Part shown: positions 28,674 to 36,892 of the stretch, one piece after another | Layout: every line of letters begins with the position of its first letter | Numbering within the stretch: position 1 is the first letter of the stretch | Assembly (NCBI GenBank): GCA_963729445.1 | Contig: CAVSNU010000002.1 | Coordinates: 868,001 to 932,000, forward strand | DNA length: 64,000 nucleotides | Source: JACCZH01 sp963729445 | GTDB lineage: Bacteria; Chloroflexota; Chloroflexia; Thermomicrobiales; CFX8 | Reading direction: 5' to 3' | The notes under the pieces: model-generated | What the model was told of the DNA's origin: nothing | The model's database searches: none | The model's input: only the letters and a program-made list of their open reading frames with translations | Program-made: the position numbers and the translations under genes

Positions 28674-28754
28674 GTCATCCTGACGCAAGGAAGGATCTCT
28701 GGTCCAACGCCTCGGGTATCAGGCAAGAGATCCTTCGCTTCCGCTCAGGATGAC
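28674..28754. repeat. Family A palindrome, class 1, 81-nt copy
   Basis: Left arm GTCATCCTGACGCAAGG with AAGGATCTC; right arm GAGATCCTTCGCTTCCGC with TCAGGATGAC. The loop TGGTCCAACGCCTCGGG is nearly the same as in the 33125 and 36597 copies. Confidence 0.85.
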
Positions 28755-29031
28755 TAACCAGCCCAGGATGACGAATAGGCGCAGGATGATGGTGTCACCC
28801 CGGACCGACATGCGCAACCCCGGAACGCGACAACTCCCCTGTGGGCCAGTAGTCAGGATGACTATCGAGCGCAGGATGACCGGGTGGGCACCGATGACGA
28901 TTGAACGGACCACCGTAGAATACAATGAAGCATCGGCTCTGCAACAATGTGTTGGGTACGCTGGGTTCGCGCGCGTGGTGCGTTGGACGTGAATCGCAGG
29001 CGTGAGAGGTCGAGAGGTCGAGGAGAAGAAG

Positions 29032-30840
29032 ATGTCCGAGCAAGAAACCGCCTCCGGAACCGGGGAGGTAGGGATAGACGATCCAAATAAACCCTGGCTC
29101 TGCCACTATCAAGCGGGCGTGCCGGCCAGGATTGACTACCCCGAGTGGACCATTCCCGACCTTTTGCGCCAAGCCGTTATCGATTACGCGGACACCGACG
29201 CGGCCATCTTCTACGGACGGCACATCACCTACCGCGAGCTCGACAAACTCTCCTCACAATTCGCAAACCGCCTGATCGAGCTGGGCCTCCAACCGGGTGA
29301 GCCAGTGCTGGTTGTGCTGGCCAACCTGCCACAGTTCTTGATCGCCCACTTCGGTATCTTGAAAGCCGGTGGCGTTGTGGCCGCACTCAATCCGCTCCTC
29401 GTCGAGCGTGAGATCACCGAGCTGGCCCAGGATTCCGGAGCGCGCATCATCGTTGTGCTTGACCGGGTCTGGGACCGGGTAGCGCCGATTGTTGGTCGCG
29501 GCCTCGTTGAAACGGCCATCGTCACCGGCGTACAGGATTACCTGCCGGGCCTGAAACGACTGCTCTACCCACTGAAGTACCGTAAAGAGATCGTGAAGGT
29601 CGAACATGCTCCCGAGCGGGGCATCCTCCAGTTTCGCAAGCTCATGCAAGGCGCGCCGGACACACTCCCGCACGTCCAGATTCACCCCGACGACGTCGCT
29701 GCGTTCCAGTACACCGGCGGCACGACCGGCCTTCCGAAAGCCGCCGTCCTGACCCACCGCAACGTGGTCTCGAACACCATTCAGGTTCGTCACTGGCTCC
29801 CGGATGCCGAGCCGGGTAAGGAAATCCTGATGGCGATTCTGCCCTTCTTCCACGCCTACGGTGGCACGCTGGCTCTGCACTTCGGCGTCTATCTGGGGGC
29901 GACGATTGTGCTCGTCCCGCGGTTCGATCTGGCCGACGTCATGACCTTGATCCAGAAGTATCAGCCGACCCTGTTGCCCGGGGTACCAACGCTGTACAAC
30001 GCACTGAACCGGGCAGTCGAGAATAATCCCAAACGCCGCAAGGCACTCGGCTCAATCCGCCTGTGCGTCAGCGGCGGGGCACCGTTGCCGGTCGAGATTC
30101 AACGGCGCTTCGAGGAAATCACCGGCGGCCGGGTGGTCGAGGGCTACGGACTATCGGAAGCGTCGCCAGTCACGCATGCCAATCCGATTGAGGGCCACGT
30201 CAGAGTCGGTAAAATCGGTATCCCGGTGCCGGACACGGAAGCGATGATCGTCGATATTGAAACCCGTGAGCCGCTGCCACAAGGCGAGCGAGGCGAGCTG
30301 GCGGTGCGCGGGCCGCAGGTCATGCGCGGCTACTGGCGACGCGAGGCAGACACCGCCGCCGTCCTCTCGGACGATGGCTGGCTCTACACCGGTGACATCG
30401 CCATCATGGATAAGGACGGCTTCTTCGAGATCGTCGACCGCCAGAAGGACGTCATCATCACCGGGGGTGAAAACGTCTACCCGCGCGAGATCGAAGAGGT
30501 GCTCTACCAGCACCCCAAGATCCAGGAAGTAGCTGTCGCGGCGGTCGAGCATGCGGTTGGCGGACAGGTCGCCAAGGCGTATATCGTCCTTGTCGAGGGC
30601 GAAACCCTTACCCGGCGCGACATCCTGCAGTACTGCTCTGACAAGCTGGCCAAATACAAGATCCCACGGCTGGTTGAATTCCGCGAGAGTCTGCCCAAAT
30701 CCGCCGCCGGCAAAGTGTTGCGACGCGAGCTACAGGAAGCGGAGACCCACAAGACCGCGCAGCAACAGGCCCAGGATGAGATCCCGGCACCCCAAGAGGC
30801 CGGCACTGGCACTGCGCCTCGCGAAACCTTGGCCCAGTGA
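29032..30840 (+). CDS. Long-chain acyl-CoA ligase (AMP-binding, ANL superfamily)
   Basis: 602 residues from the ATG at 29032, chosen for the strong AGGAGAAGAAG just upstream. The motifs are complete: phosphate loop YTGGTTGLPKAAVLTH from residue 227, YGLSEASPVT, GWLYTGD, the hinge region DRQKDVIITGGENVYPREIE, and the C-terminal lysine segment KSAAGKVLRREL. The enzyme activates a carboxylic acid, probably a fatty acid, to its CoA thioester using ATP. A short low-complexity tail follows. The next gene starts inside its stop codon (GTGA), so the two are translationally coupled. Confidence 0.94.
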   Translation: MSEQETASGTGEVGIDDPNKPWLCHYQAGVPARIDYPEWTIPDLLRQAVIDYADTDAAIFYGRHITYRELDKLSSQFANRLIELGLQPGEPVLVVLANLPQFLIAHFGILKAGGVVAALNPLLVEREITELAQDSGARIIVVLDRVWDRVAPIVGRGLVETAIVTGVQDYLPGLKRLLYPLKYRKEIVKVEHAPERGILQFRKLMQGAPDTLPHVQIHPDDVAAFQYTGGTTGLPKAAVLTHRNVVSNTIQVRHWLPDAEPGKEILMAILPFFHAYGGTLALHFGVYLGATIVLVPRFDLADVMTLIQKYQPTLLPGVPTLYNALNRAVENNPKRRKALGSIRLCVSGGAPLPVEIQRRFEEITGGRVVEGYGLSEASPVTHANPIEGHVRVGKIGIPVPDTEAMIVDIETREPLPQGERGELAVRGPQVMRGYWRREADTAAVLSDDGWLYTGDIAIMDKDGFFEIVDRQKDVIITGGENVYPREIEEVLYQHPKIQEVAVAAVEHAVGGQVAKAYIVLVEGETLTRRDILQYCSDKLAKYKIPRLVEFRESLPKSAAGKVLRRELQEAETHKTAQQQAQDEIPAPQEAGTGTAPRETLAQ

Positions 30841-31721
30841 TCTGCCCTCAGTGTGGCGCTCGGCTCCACCCAGGCGCGCGGCACTGCGTCGAGTGCGGCC
30901 GGCCGCTCCTGACGTCCCTCTCAACGCGTCGCTACCTGCTCACCGACTCCTCCGGGCGAGAGTTCCCGCTCGCTGACGGGGTCAGCCGGATCGGGCGCGA
31001 CCCGGCGAGCAACGAGATCGTGCTGGCCGACACGTCGGTTTCATCCCGTCATGCAGCCATTGAGGTAACACCAATGGCAGTGGTGCTGCGTGACCTTGGC
31101 AGCACCAACGGCACGTATCTCAACGGGATAGCCATCTACCGCCCGGTCCAGCTCCAACGAGGCGATCGACTCACATTCGGGAACCGCCAGTTGTCCCTCG
31201 AGCGCCAGGCTCCCGAACACAACCCCGCCCCGCCGTCCATCCCAGCTCCGGTGCGCCCACCCAGCCCTGCTCAGCCCGAATCTAACAGCCCTGAGGGCAT
31301 GGCTACCGCCATCGCCACGATTGGGCTCATGTTGCTGGCAACGCTGCTGCACGCAGTCGGCCTGGCAGATGGGTATCAACGCGACGATCTCACTGTCTCG
31401 CTACCAGTGGCGCTCGCCGGACTGGTTGTCCTGCCGCTGCTGGCAATCGTGTGCATCGCCGCGGGCAAGCGTTGGGGTTATCTCATGGCGGCCCTGGCAG
31501 CGCTTGTCGGCATCGCGTTCGTCGCCGTCGCCGGCCCGATCTTCACCGGCAGCGCTGTGCGCGACGAGCTCACGACCGAGTACGGCTCCACCGGATACTG
31601 GTTCCTTGTTGCGACCGCGATCTTCGCCGTCGTCGTCGAGATCCTCGTCCTCACCGTCGCCTTCGCCGGTTGGAGGGTCTCCCAACCCGAGGGCGGACAG
31701 CCCACCATGCACCGTGCATAA
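30837..31721 (+). CDS. Zinc-ribbon/FHA-domain membrane protein
   Basis: 294 residues starting at a GTG that overlaps the ligase stop. A zinc ribbon (Cys3, Cys6, Cys17, Cys20) leads into an FHA domain (about 45-115) with the phosphothreonine-binding pattern RIGRDPASNEIVL, SVSSRHAAIE and STNGTYLNG. A proline-rich linker follows, then four hydrophobic segments (roughly 155-175, 187-207, 212-236, 253-282). The FHA domain should face the cytosol and bind a phosphorylated partner; no Ser/Thr kinase is in the window. The coupling to an acyl-CoA ligase is unusual. Domain calls are firm; role unknown. Confidence 0.88.
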   Translation: MICPQCGARLHPGARHCVECGRPLLTSLSTRRYLLTDSSGREFPLADGVSRIGRDPASNEIVLADTSVSSRHAAIEVTPMAVVLRDLGSTNGTYLNGIAIYRPVQLQRGDRLTFGNRQLSLERQAPEHNPAPPSIPAPVRPPSPAQPESNSPEGMATAIATIGLMLLATLLHAVGLADGYQRDDLTVSLPVALAGLVVLPLLAIVCIAAGKRWGYLMAALAALVGIAFVAVAGPIFTGSAVRDELTTEYGSTGYWFLVATAIFAVVVEILVLTVAFAGWRVSQPEGGQPTMHRA

Positions 31722-32097
31722 CGACGAAATGATGGGTTGTCCTCGGCGCCCGGTAATGCCGGAGGGTCACGGGCTCGCGAGCAATCGTCGCGCCGCCCCC
31801 CTGCCACCCGGCCGTCACCCCCAAGCAACGTTCATGCGATATATCCGGGGAAACACCCCAGGCCACACCGCTGAATAGCGGCCCATTATGCCTCCCGCAA
31901 CCATGATATTCTGGGTATGCACTGGGTAGGACGGACGGCAGCACATCGATCCGCGAACGGATCGTGGGCCGGACAAAGTCAATGGCGTTATGGCAAGTTG
32001 CGACCGCTTGCCGTGGCGCACATGCCTTCGTCATTGCTCGGCGCCGCCCCTGTATCCCTACCCGGCAAACCATTCGTAGGGAAAGGAACGGCATGTC
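31722..32097. other. Intergenic region with no recognised element
   Basis: Between the FHA protein and the CBS/PRC protein, both plus strand. No repeat of the four families, no clear terminator and no coding frame. AGGGAAAGGAAC just before 32098 is the ribosome site of the next gene. Confidence 0.45.
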
Positions 32098-32775
32098 ATG
32101 GCTGATACGATGGCGATCTCAGGGCTGATTTCTCCGGATGTTTTCATGATTGAGCCGAGTGAGCCAGTCCGCACCGCAAAGCGGCTCATGGAGGCTCAAA
32201 CGCTGCGGTCGATAGTTGTGGCACAGAACGGTCGCCCGGTTGGTGTCGTGAAATGGCGCGACATCCGCGTCGCTGATAATGACATGCTCGTAGCCGAGCT
32301 CATGAGCACCGATTTCCCGGTACTCAGGAGTGAGATGCACGTCGCTGACGCCCAGGGGCGTATTGGAGATGTCGATTACGACAATATTCCGGTGGTTGAT
32401 GACGACGGGATGTTAATCGGTGAGGTCCCACGCTCGGCGCTGATCCACCATGAAGCCCATGTGGACAGCGAAGCGAGGGTCTCCCAGGATGCTGCGGCAG
32501 CCACAGTCGCGGATAGTGGCCCTTCCTTTGACATCCAGCCCGACATGGATGTCATCGATGCTGAGGGGCACAAGCTCGGCAAAGTCTCGGACATCGTCAT
32601 AGACCCAAGTACGCAGCAGTTGTCCCACATGATTATCGAGCACGGCTTGTTGCGCAAGAAGCACAAGCGCGTGCCGGTCGATACCGTCACCCGTGTCGAA
32701 GGCGATACCGTCGTGCTCGGTATTACCAAGACGGAGTTCGACTTCCTCGCCGATATCGAAGAGATGGAAGAATAA
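32098..32775 (+). CDS. CBS-pair plus PRC-barrel protein
   Basis: 225 residues. Residues about 8-120 form two CBS motifs (MIEPSEPVRTAKRLMEAQTL, SIVVAQNGRPVGVVKW, DNIPVVDDDGMLIGEVPRS), which usually bind adenine nucleotides. Residues about 140-220 are a PRC-barrel (MDVIDAEGHKLGKVSDIVID, HMIIEHGLLRKKHKRVPVD). The combination is common in Chloroflexota and Actinobacteria and is thought to be regulatory or linked to stress. No membrane segment. It stands alone, followed by a repeat-filled gap. Confidence 0.9.
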   Translation: MADTMAISGLISPDVFMIEPSEPVRTAKRLMEAQTLRSIVVAQNGRPVGVVKWRDIRVADNDMLVAELMSTDFPVLRSEMHVADAQGRIGDVDYDNIPVVDDDGMLIGEVPRSALIHHEAHVDSEARVSQDAAAATVADSGPSFDIQPDMDVIDAEGHKLGKVSDIVIDPSTQQLSHMIIEHGLLRKKHKRVPVDTVTRVEGDTVVLGITKTEFDFLADIEEMEE

Positions 32776-33022
32776 CGAGGCGTCCCGTGCCACATCTGGC
32801 GACGCCACACCTGGGAAGTACCATTCTTCAGTGTTGCGCTGCGACGAGGGACGATCATGTTGGCAACCCCTGTAAGAGCGCTTCTGCGTGACGAAGGGTT
32901 TCGACGACGCCCGCGTGGGTGACAAGACCTGTCCAAGTCACATCCATGTAAGCGGCAAGGCCAACGATTATTCTGAGCCTATTAGCCATCCTGCGCCTAT
33001 GAGTCATCCTGCGCTGGCGCTC

Positions 33023-33096
33023 AGTACCGAACCACAGGGGAGCTGTCACGCTTCGGGTCCTCGACGCGGGTGACCTCATCGTCGTGGTCCAGTACT
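33023..33096. repeat. Family D element, 74-nt copy
   Basis: Bounded by AGTACCGAACCAC and GTGGTCCAGTACT. The inside is arranged the other way round relative to 15437 (CAGGGGAGCTGTC first, GGTGACCTCATCGTC last), so the element is inserted in the opposite sense. Confidence 0.65.
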
Positions 33097-33124
33097 AAGC
33101 TTGATCGTCATCCTGCGTTTGATC

Positions 33125-33207
33125 GTCATCCTGAGCGGAAGCGAAGGATCTCTGGTCCAACGCCCCGGGTGTCAGGCAAGAGATCCTTCGCTTCCGCTCA
33201 GGATGAC
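33125..33207. repeat. Family A palindrome, class 1, 83-nt copy
   Basis: Left arm GTCATCCTGAGCGGAAGCG with AAGGATCTC; right arm GAGATCCTTCGCTTCCGC with TCAGGATGAC; loop TGGTCCAACGCCCCGGGTG. The arms are close to perfect. Confidence 0.88.
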
Positions 33208-33220
33208 TGACGAGCGCCGT

Positions 33221-33362
33221 TCACTCGACCACGCTGATGGTGTCACCGCCGTAGGGGAGGAGCTCGTCTCCTCCCGGGTCGAGCGGACCGGGGTTTCGGG
33301 AGGAGACGAGCTCCTCCCCTACCGACCGATGGAACCCCGGAGCTCCCCTGTGGTCCAGTACT
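33221..33362. repeat. Family D element carrying a family C element inside it
   Basis: The left end (CACTCGACCACGCTGATGG) and right end (GTGGTCCAGTACT) are family D ends. Between GTGTCACCGCC and CGACCGATGGAACCCCGG sits a complete 72-nt family C palindrome (33251-33322). Compared with the 15437 copy, family C interrupts the D sequence near the point where D reads GTCACCCCTGACCGACCG. Confidence 0.75.
33251..33322. repeat. Family C palindrome, 72-nt copy
   Basis: 25-nt arms beginning GTAGGGGAGGAGCTCGTCTC and their exact complement, with a 22-nt loop (GGTCGAGCGGACCGGGGTTT). Arm length and total length are the same in the copies at 36206 and 36477. Confidence 0.9.
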
Positions 33363-33534
33363 CAGGATGACTCACAAGCTCAGGATGGCTAGTAGCCTCA
33401 GGATAACCAGTAGAGCGCTGCGCACTGCACAATGATCCCTGACGGTGACGCCAATGGTGGATAACAGGATCCACCCCCCTCAATGCGCAAGCCATAATGG
33501 TGCCGCGCTACGTCGGCATTTGCGGTAAAATTTC

Positions 33535-33735
33535 ACAATCCTGGTACAACCTGCAGCGGCTTACCACGGTCATGCCCCTGTGCGCCAACCGGCGCGGAGG
33601 ACCTGTCTAAGCGCTGCGGTTGAAGAGGTGTACGTTGCAGTGAGGGGGCGCGGACTCAGGTGCTGTCCAGAACAAGACTGGCCGGAGATTACCCCAGAAA
33701 AGCGGATGCGGGGCCCGTCGGGCCCCGCTCGCATC
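33535..33735 (+). other. Possible structured non-coding transcript ending in a GC hairpin
   Basis: No protein frame is believable here. CAGCGGCTTA and TAAGCGCTG (about 33553-33617) can pair around a smaller hairpin (GCGCCAACCGGCGC). At 33707-33727 GCGGGGCCC/GGGCCCCGC forms a perfect 9-bp stem followed by a T-containing stretch. TAAAAT at 33526 could be a -10, but no -35 is visible. No known RNA family signature was recognised, so this is only a candidate. The other parts of the 32776-34028 gap, outside the listed repeats, show nothing. Confidence 0.25.
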
Positions 33736-33964
33736 TATTTCGGACTGATAGCCGGAGTATGAGGTTAATAGAAGTCGCCGCCTATGGATGGTTTTACGTG
33801 GCGCGAGAAGGGGCAGCACCTTTCGCGCTAATCGCATTCACTGCTTCGCGTCGAATGCGTTCCGATCGGGGAAGATCGGGCTTTATGAAGTTCTTGTGTG
33901 GCTCCGAACTATCATTCTTCCGCACATTTGCTCGTAGAATCTAGTCTAGCCAGTCGGACTGACA

Positions 33965-33982
33965 ATGTGATGAAAATCACAT
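33965..33982. promoter_or_regulatory. CRP/FNR-type operator upstream of the two-component system
   Basis: ATGTGATGAAAATCACAT, a palindrome that fits TGTGA-N6-TCACA exactly. It lies 47 nt before the response regulator start. The site matches the consensus bound by CRP-family regulators; no such regulator is encoded in this window. Confidence 0.7.
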
Positions 33983-34028
33983 GACAATCGCGTGAATTGT
34001 TGATGTCCTGATATGCTTATAGGGTGAT

Positions 34029-34712
34029 ATGGCTGAACAGCTGCTGATTGTTGACGACGATCCGAAAATCTTGAGCATGATGCGCCGCGGGCTTATCTTC
34101 GGGGGCTATGAGGTAGTCACCGTTGACAGCGGCGAAGAAGCGCTCAACCACGCCATGGTCCAGGTCCCTGATTTGGTGATCCTGGATGTCATGCTGCCTG
34201 GCATTGACGGCTTCGAGGTCTGCCGGCGGCTGCGCTCCGCCGAGCCGCGCCTGCCGATCCTGCTGCTCACCGCGCGCGACCGGGTACCCGACCGTGTGGC
34301 CGGGCTTGACGCCGGGGCAGACGATTACCTGGTCAAGCCGTTTGCGTTCGATGAGCTGCTCGCCAGGATCAGGGCCCTCTTACGGCGCACATCCACCGAG
34401 AGTCTGGAGATACTCGTCAGCGGCGATCTGCGCGTCGATACCGCCAGCCGCGAAGTGCGGCGGGGCGACCGGCAGATCGAGCTGACCCTGACCGAGTACC
34501 AGTTGCTCGCATACCTCATGCGCCACCAGCGCCAGGTACTCAGTAGAGAACGCATCCACGATGTCATCTGGGGTGATGAGCTGGTGATCGGCTCAAACGT
34601 CATTGACGTCTATATCAAGCGGCTGCGTGAGAAGCTGGAGGCGGGCAATGAGCCACGGCTGATCCAGACGGTGCGCGGGGTCGGCTATACCCTGAGGCCG
34701 GCTGGTGACTAA
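34029..34712 (+). CDS. OmpR/PhoB-family response regulator
   Basis: 227 residues. Receiver domain 1-115 with phospho-acceptor Asp53 in LVILDVMLPG, acidic pocket DDD at 9-11, Thr81 and Lys103 (DYLVKPFAFDEL). The C-terminal winged helix is of OmpR type (LTLTEYQLLAYLMRH, VIDVYIKRLREKLE, RLIQTVRGVGYTL). It should bind DNA as a dimer when phosphorylated by the histidine kinase encoded 1 nt downstream. A CRP-like palindrome stands upstream of the start. Confidence 0.95.
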   Translation: MAEQLLIVDDDPKILSMMRRGLIFGGYEVVTVDSGEEALNHAMVQVPDLVILDVMLPGIDGFEVCRRLRSAEPRLPILLLTARDRVPDRVAGLDAGADDYLVKPFAFDELLARIRALLRRTSTESLEILVSGDLRVDTASREVRRGDRQIELTLTEYQLLAYLMRHQRQVLSRERIHDVIWGDELVIGSNVIDVYIKRLREKLEAGNEPRLIQTVRGVGYTLRPAGD

Positions 34713-34713
34713 C

Positions 34714-36132
34714 ATGTCGATTCGCATGCGTCTGGCGATCTCGCACTCTCTCCTGGCCGTGAGTATCTTCATTCTGGTCGGGGGCATCATCTATATGTTC
34801 TTCGAGCAATCGGTGCGCTCTCAGCTGGACGACGCCGTGATCGATCGGGCGAGCCAGACAGCAGAAGAACTTCGAAGGACAAACAATTTTACGACGGTGC
34901 CGATGCCCACAGGCGGAACCGGACGCGCGCGCGTCTTCTCGGTCAACGGCGACCTGCTGGCCGATTCCCCCCGCCTCGACGACGCGCAGCTCATGGATCC
35001 AGGCAGTTTCGCCGCCTCGCTGGACGGCATGCCAGAGCTCAAGACCGTCCCATTTGCCCGTGGAAACCGGCGCGTGGCCTACTATCCCGTCACAGACAAC
35101 GGGCATGTGCTGGCTGTCGTCGAGGTAAGCGAGTCGACAGAGCCAACCGAGCGAGCGCTGGCGCAGGCGCGGCTCTCATTCTTCATCGCGGGCACGCTGG
35201 CACTACCCGCCGGGCTCCTGGCAGGCTGGTGGATGGCACGCCAGGCGCTCGTACCGGTCAACCGGCTGACCGCGGAGGTCGCCAGGCTGGCAGCGTCGGG
35301 CGAGTTCGACCAGCGCGTATCCCACCCCGGTGCGGACGACGAGATCGGCCGGCTTGCCCAGACCTTTAACGACATTCTGGAGCGCCTGACCGTGCTGCTC
35401 GACCGCCAGCAAACCCTCGTGGCCGACACCTCGCACGAGCTGCGCAACCCGCTCATGGTCGTACGCGGCAATCTCGACCTGCTCGTCCACGATCTACCGG
35501 CGGACCAGCGACAGGAAGCCGTGGCTGAGGCGCGCGAGGAAGTCGATCGCATGGCAAGACTGGTCGGCGACCTGCTCTTCCTGGCCGACGCCGATACGGA
35601 GGGGTCGATTCAAAGGACGCATGTCGAGCTGGACGAGATTCTGACCGAGATCGTGCACGACGCCCGCATGGTGAGCCCGGACCACGTTATCCACCTCGAA
35701 GCCAACGATGAGGTGAGCGTGCTTGGTGACGCGGAACGCTTACGCCAGCTGATCTGGAACCTGCTCGAGAACGCTATCCGCTACACCCCGGCCGGTGGAA
35801 CGATCGTGCTCTCCCTGCGCCGCAGAGCGCGGGTAGCGGAGATTGCCGTCGCCGACACCGGTATCGGCATTCCGGAAGTACATCTGCCGCACATCTTCGA
35901 TCGCTTCTATCGCGTCGACCGGGGCCGCTCGCGTGCGCTTGGTGGAACAGGCCTGGGGCTCTCGATCGCCCGCCAGGTGGCTGAAACGCACGGAGGCCGG
36001 GTGCGGGTCCGTTCGACCCCTGGCACCGGCTCGACCTTCACCGTCTTCCTCCCACTAGCGGCAACTCCACAGACGCTCGCCGACGTTGCTGGAGGAGGTC
36101 CGTCTGTCACGAAAGCAGCCCAGGCACCCTAA
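34714..36132 (+). CDS. Membrane sensor histidine kinase (HAMP, HisKA, HATPase)
   Basis: 472 residues from ATG 34714, with GGTGA 5 nt upstream; GTG at 34705 in the same frame is possible. Transmembrane helices at about 6-27 and 152-174 bracket an extracytoplasmic sensor of about 125 residues. A HAMP follows (about 172-225), then the H-box DTSHELRNPL with His241. The N-box NLLENAIRYTP, DTGIGI and GGTGLGLSI complete the ATPase domain. It phosphorylates the regulator encoded just before it. The sensed signal is unknown. Confidence 0.95.
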   Translation: MSIRMRLAISHSLLAVSIFILVGGIIYMFFEQSVRSQLDDAVIDRASQTAEELRRTNNFTTVPMPTGGTGRARVFSVNGDLLADSPRLDDAQLMDPGSFAASLDGMPELKTVPFARGNRRVAYYPVTDNGHVLAVVEVSESTEPTERALAQARLSFFIAGTLALPAGLLAGWWMARQALVPVNRLTAEVARLAASGEFDQRVSHPGADDEIGRLAQTFNDILERLTVLLDRQQTLVADTSHELRNPLMVVRGNLDLLVHDLPADQRQEAVAEAREEVDRMARLVGDLLFLADADTEGSIQRTHVELDEILTEIVHDARMVSPDHVIHLEANDEVSVLGDAERLRQLIWNLLENAIRYTPAGGTIVLSLRRRARVAEIAVADTGIGIPEVHLPHIFDRFYRVDRGRSRALGGTGLGLSIARQVAETHGGRVRVRSTPGTGSTFTVFLPLAATPQTLADVAGGGPSVTKAAQAP

Positions 36133-36205
36133 GCGCAGCGAAGAGCGTGTCCTGAGCGCCGAACCAGTCATCCTGAGTACTGGACCACGATGATGAAGTC
36201 ACCCC

Positions 36206-36277
36206 GTAGGGGAGGAGCTCGTCTCCTCCCGAAACCCCGGTCCGCTCGCCGCGGGAGGAGACGAGCTCCTCCCCTAC
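36206..36277. repeat. Family C palindrome, 72-nt copy, inverted loop
   Basis: The same 25-nt arms as at 33251, but the loop is reversed (CGAAACCCCGGTCCGCTCG). Family D sequence flanks it: AGTACTGGACCACGATGATG begins at 36176 and GGGGGTGACGCC follows at 36279. The right D end is missing. Confidence 0.88.
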
Positions 36278-36328
36278 CGGGGGTGACGCCACATATCGCA
36301 GTTCAAGCAGGACCATGGCATTCCTTTA

Positions 36329-36407
36329 GTCATCCTGACGCAAGGAAGGATCTCTTGCCTGACACCCGAGGCGTTTGACCAGAGATCCTTCCTTGCGTCA
36401 GGATGAC
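36329..36407. repeat. Family A palindrome, class 1, inverted loop
   Basis: 79 nt. Arms GTCATCCTGACGCAAGG with AAGGATCTC, and GAGATCCTTCCTTGCG with TCAGGATGAC. The loop reads TTGCCTGACACCCGAGGCG, which is the reverse complement of the loop at 33125. Confidence 0.85.
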
Positions 36408-36476
36408 TAACCAGCGCAGGATGACGATCAAGCTCAGGACTGGCCCACCGGGCAGCTTCGGGGTTCCTATTTGTCC

Positions 36477-36548
36477 GTAGGGGAGGAGCTCGTCTCCTCC
36501 CACCTCGAGCGGACCGGGGTATCGGGAGGAGACGAGCTCCTCCCCTAC
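36477..36548. repeat. Family C palindrome, 72-nt copy
   Basis: Arms identical to the other two copies; loop ACCTCGAGCGGACCGGGGTA. The sequence that follows (GGGGGTGACTTCATCATCG to GTGGTCGAGTACT, ending 36579) is the end of a family D element. A partial family A hairpin with class 1 loop comes next, at about 36597-36654. Confidence 0.88.
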
Positions 36549-36706
36549 GGGGGTGACTTCATCATCGTGGTCGAGTACTCAGGATGACTGGTTAGCATCT
36601 CTGGTCCAACGCCGCGGGTGTCAGGCACGAGATCCTTCGCTACGCTCAGAATGACTAATAAGCTCAGGATGACTACGGCGATGAGAGCGCCGAGCGGTCC
36701 ACACCT

Positions 36707-36806
36707 CGTACGGGGGCGCGCTACACCGCCCGTACGCCGACTAGGGCGGCGCCTGCTCCAGCGCCCCCGGGGGCCTGGCAGGGCGCAATAAATTGCGCCG
36801 CTACGC
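36707..36806. repeat. Family B palindrome, longer rearranged copy
   Basis: Begins CGTACGGGGGCGCGC and ends AATAAATTGCGCCGCTACG, but the middle is longer than in the 75-nt copies. The left arm appears repeated (CCGCCCGTACGCCG). It lies between the converging kinase genes 36132 and 36893. Confidence 0.65.
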
Positions 36807-36892
36807 AGGATTGGCTTACGCTCAATTATCGGATAACGTAGGACCCGTCCAGAATCGCGCCGCCACGAAATCGAATCTTGCTGGCAACCGCT

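Larger units (their letters stand above)
28530..29031. other. Divergent gap filled with repeats
   Basis: This gap lies between divergent genes and contains two family D copies and one family A copy (listed separately). Beyond them, 28856-29031 must hold the promoter of the acyl-CoA ligase. TTGAAC (28901) and TACAAT (28921) are a weak pair with a short 14-nt spacer. No small gene is seen. Confidence 0.45.

Noticed and set aside
33125..36654. Clustered repeats as a possible CRISPR array
   Set aside because: Repeats are palindromes of 70-85 nt of several families with irregular spacing; there are no regular spacers and no cas genes.
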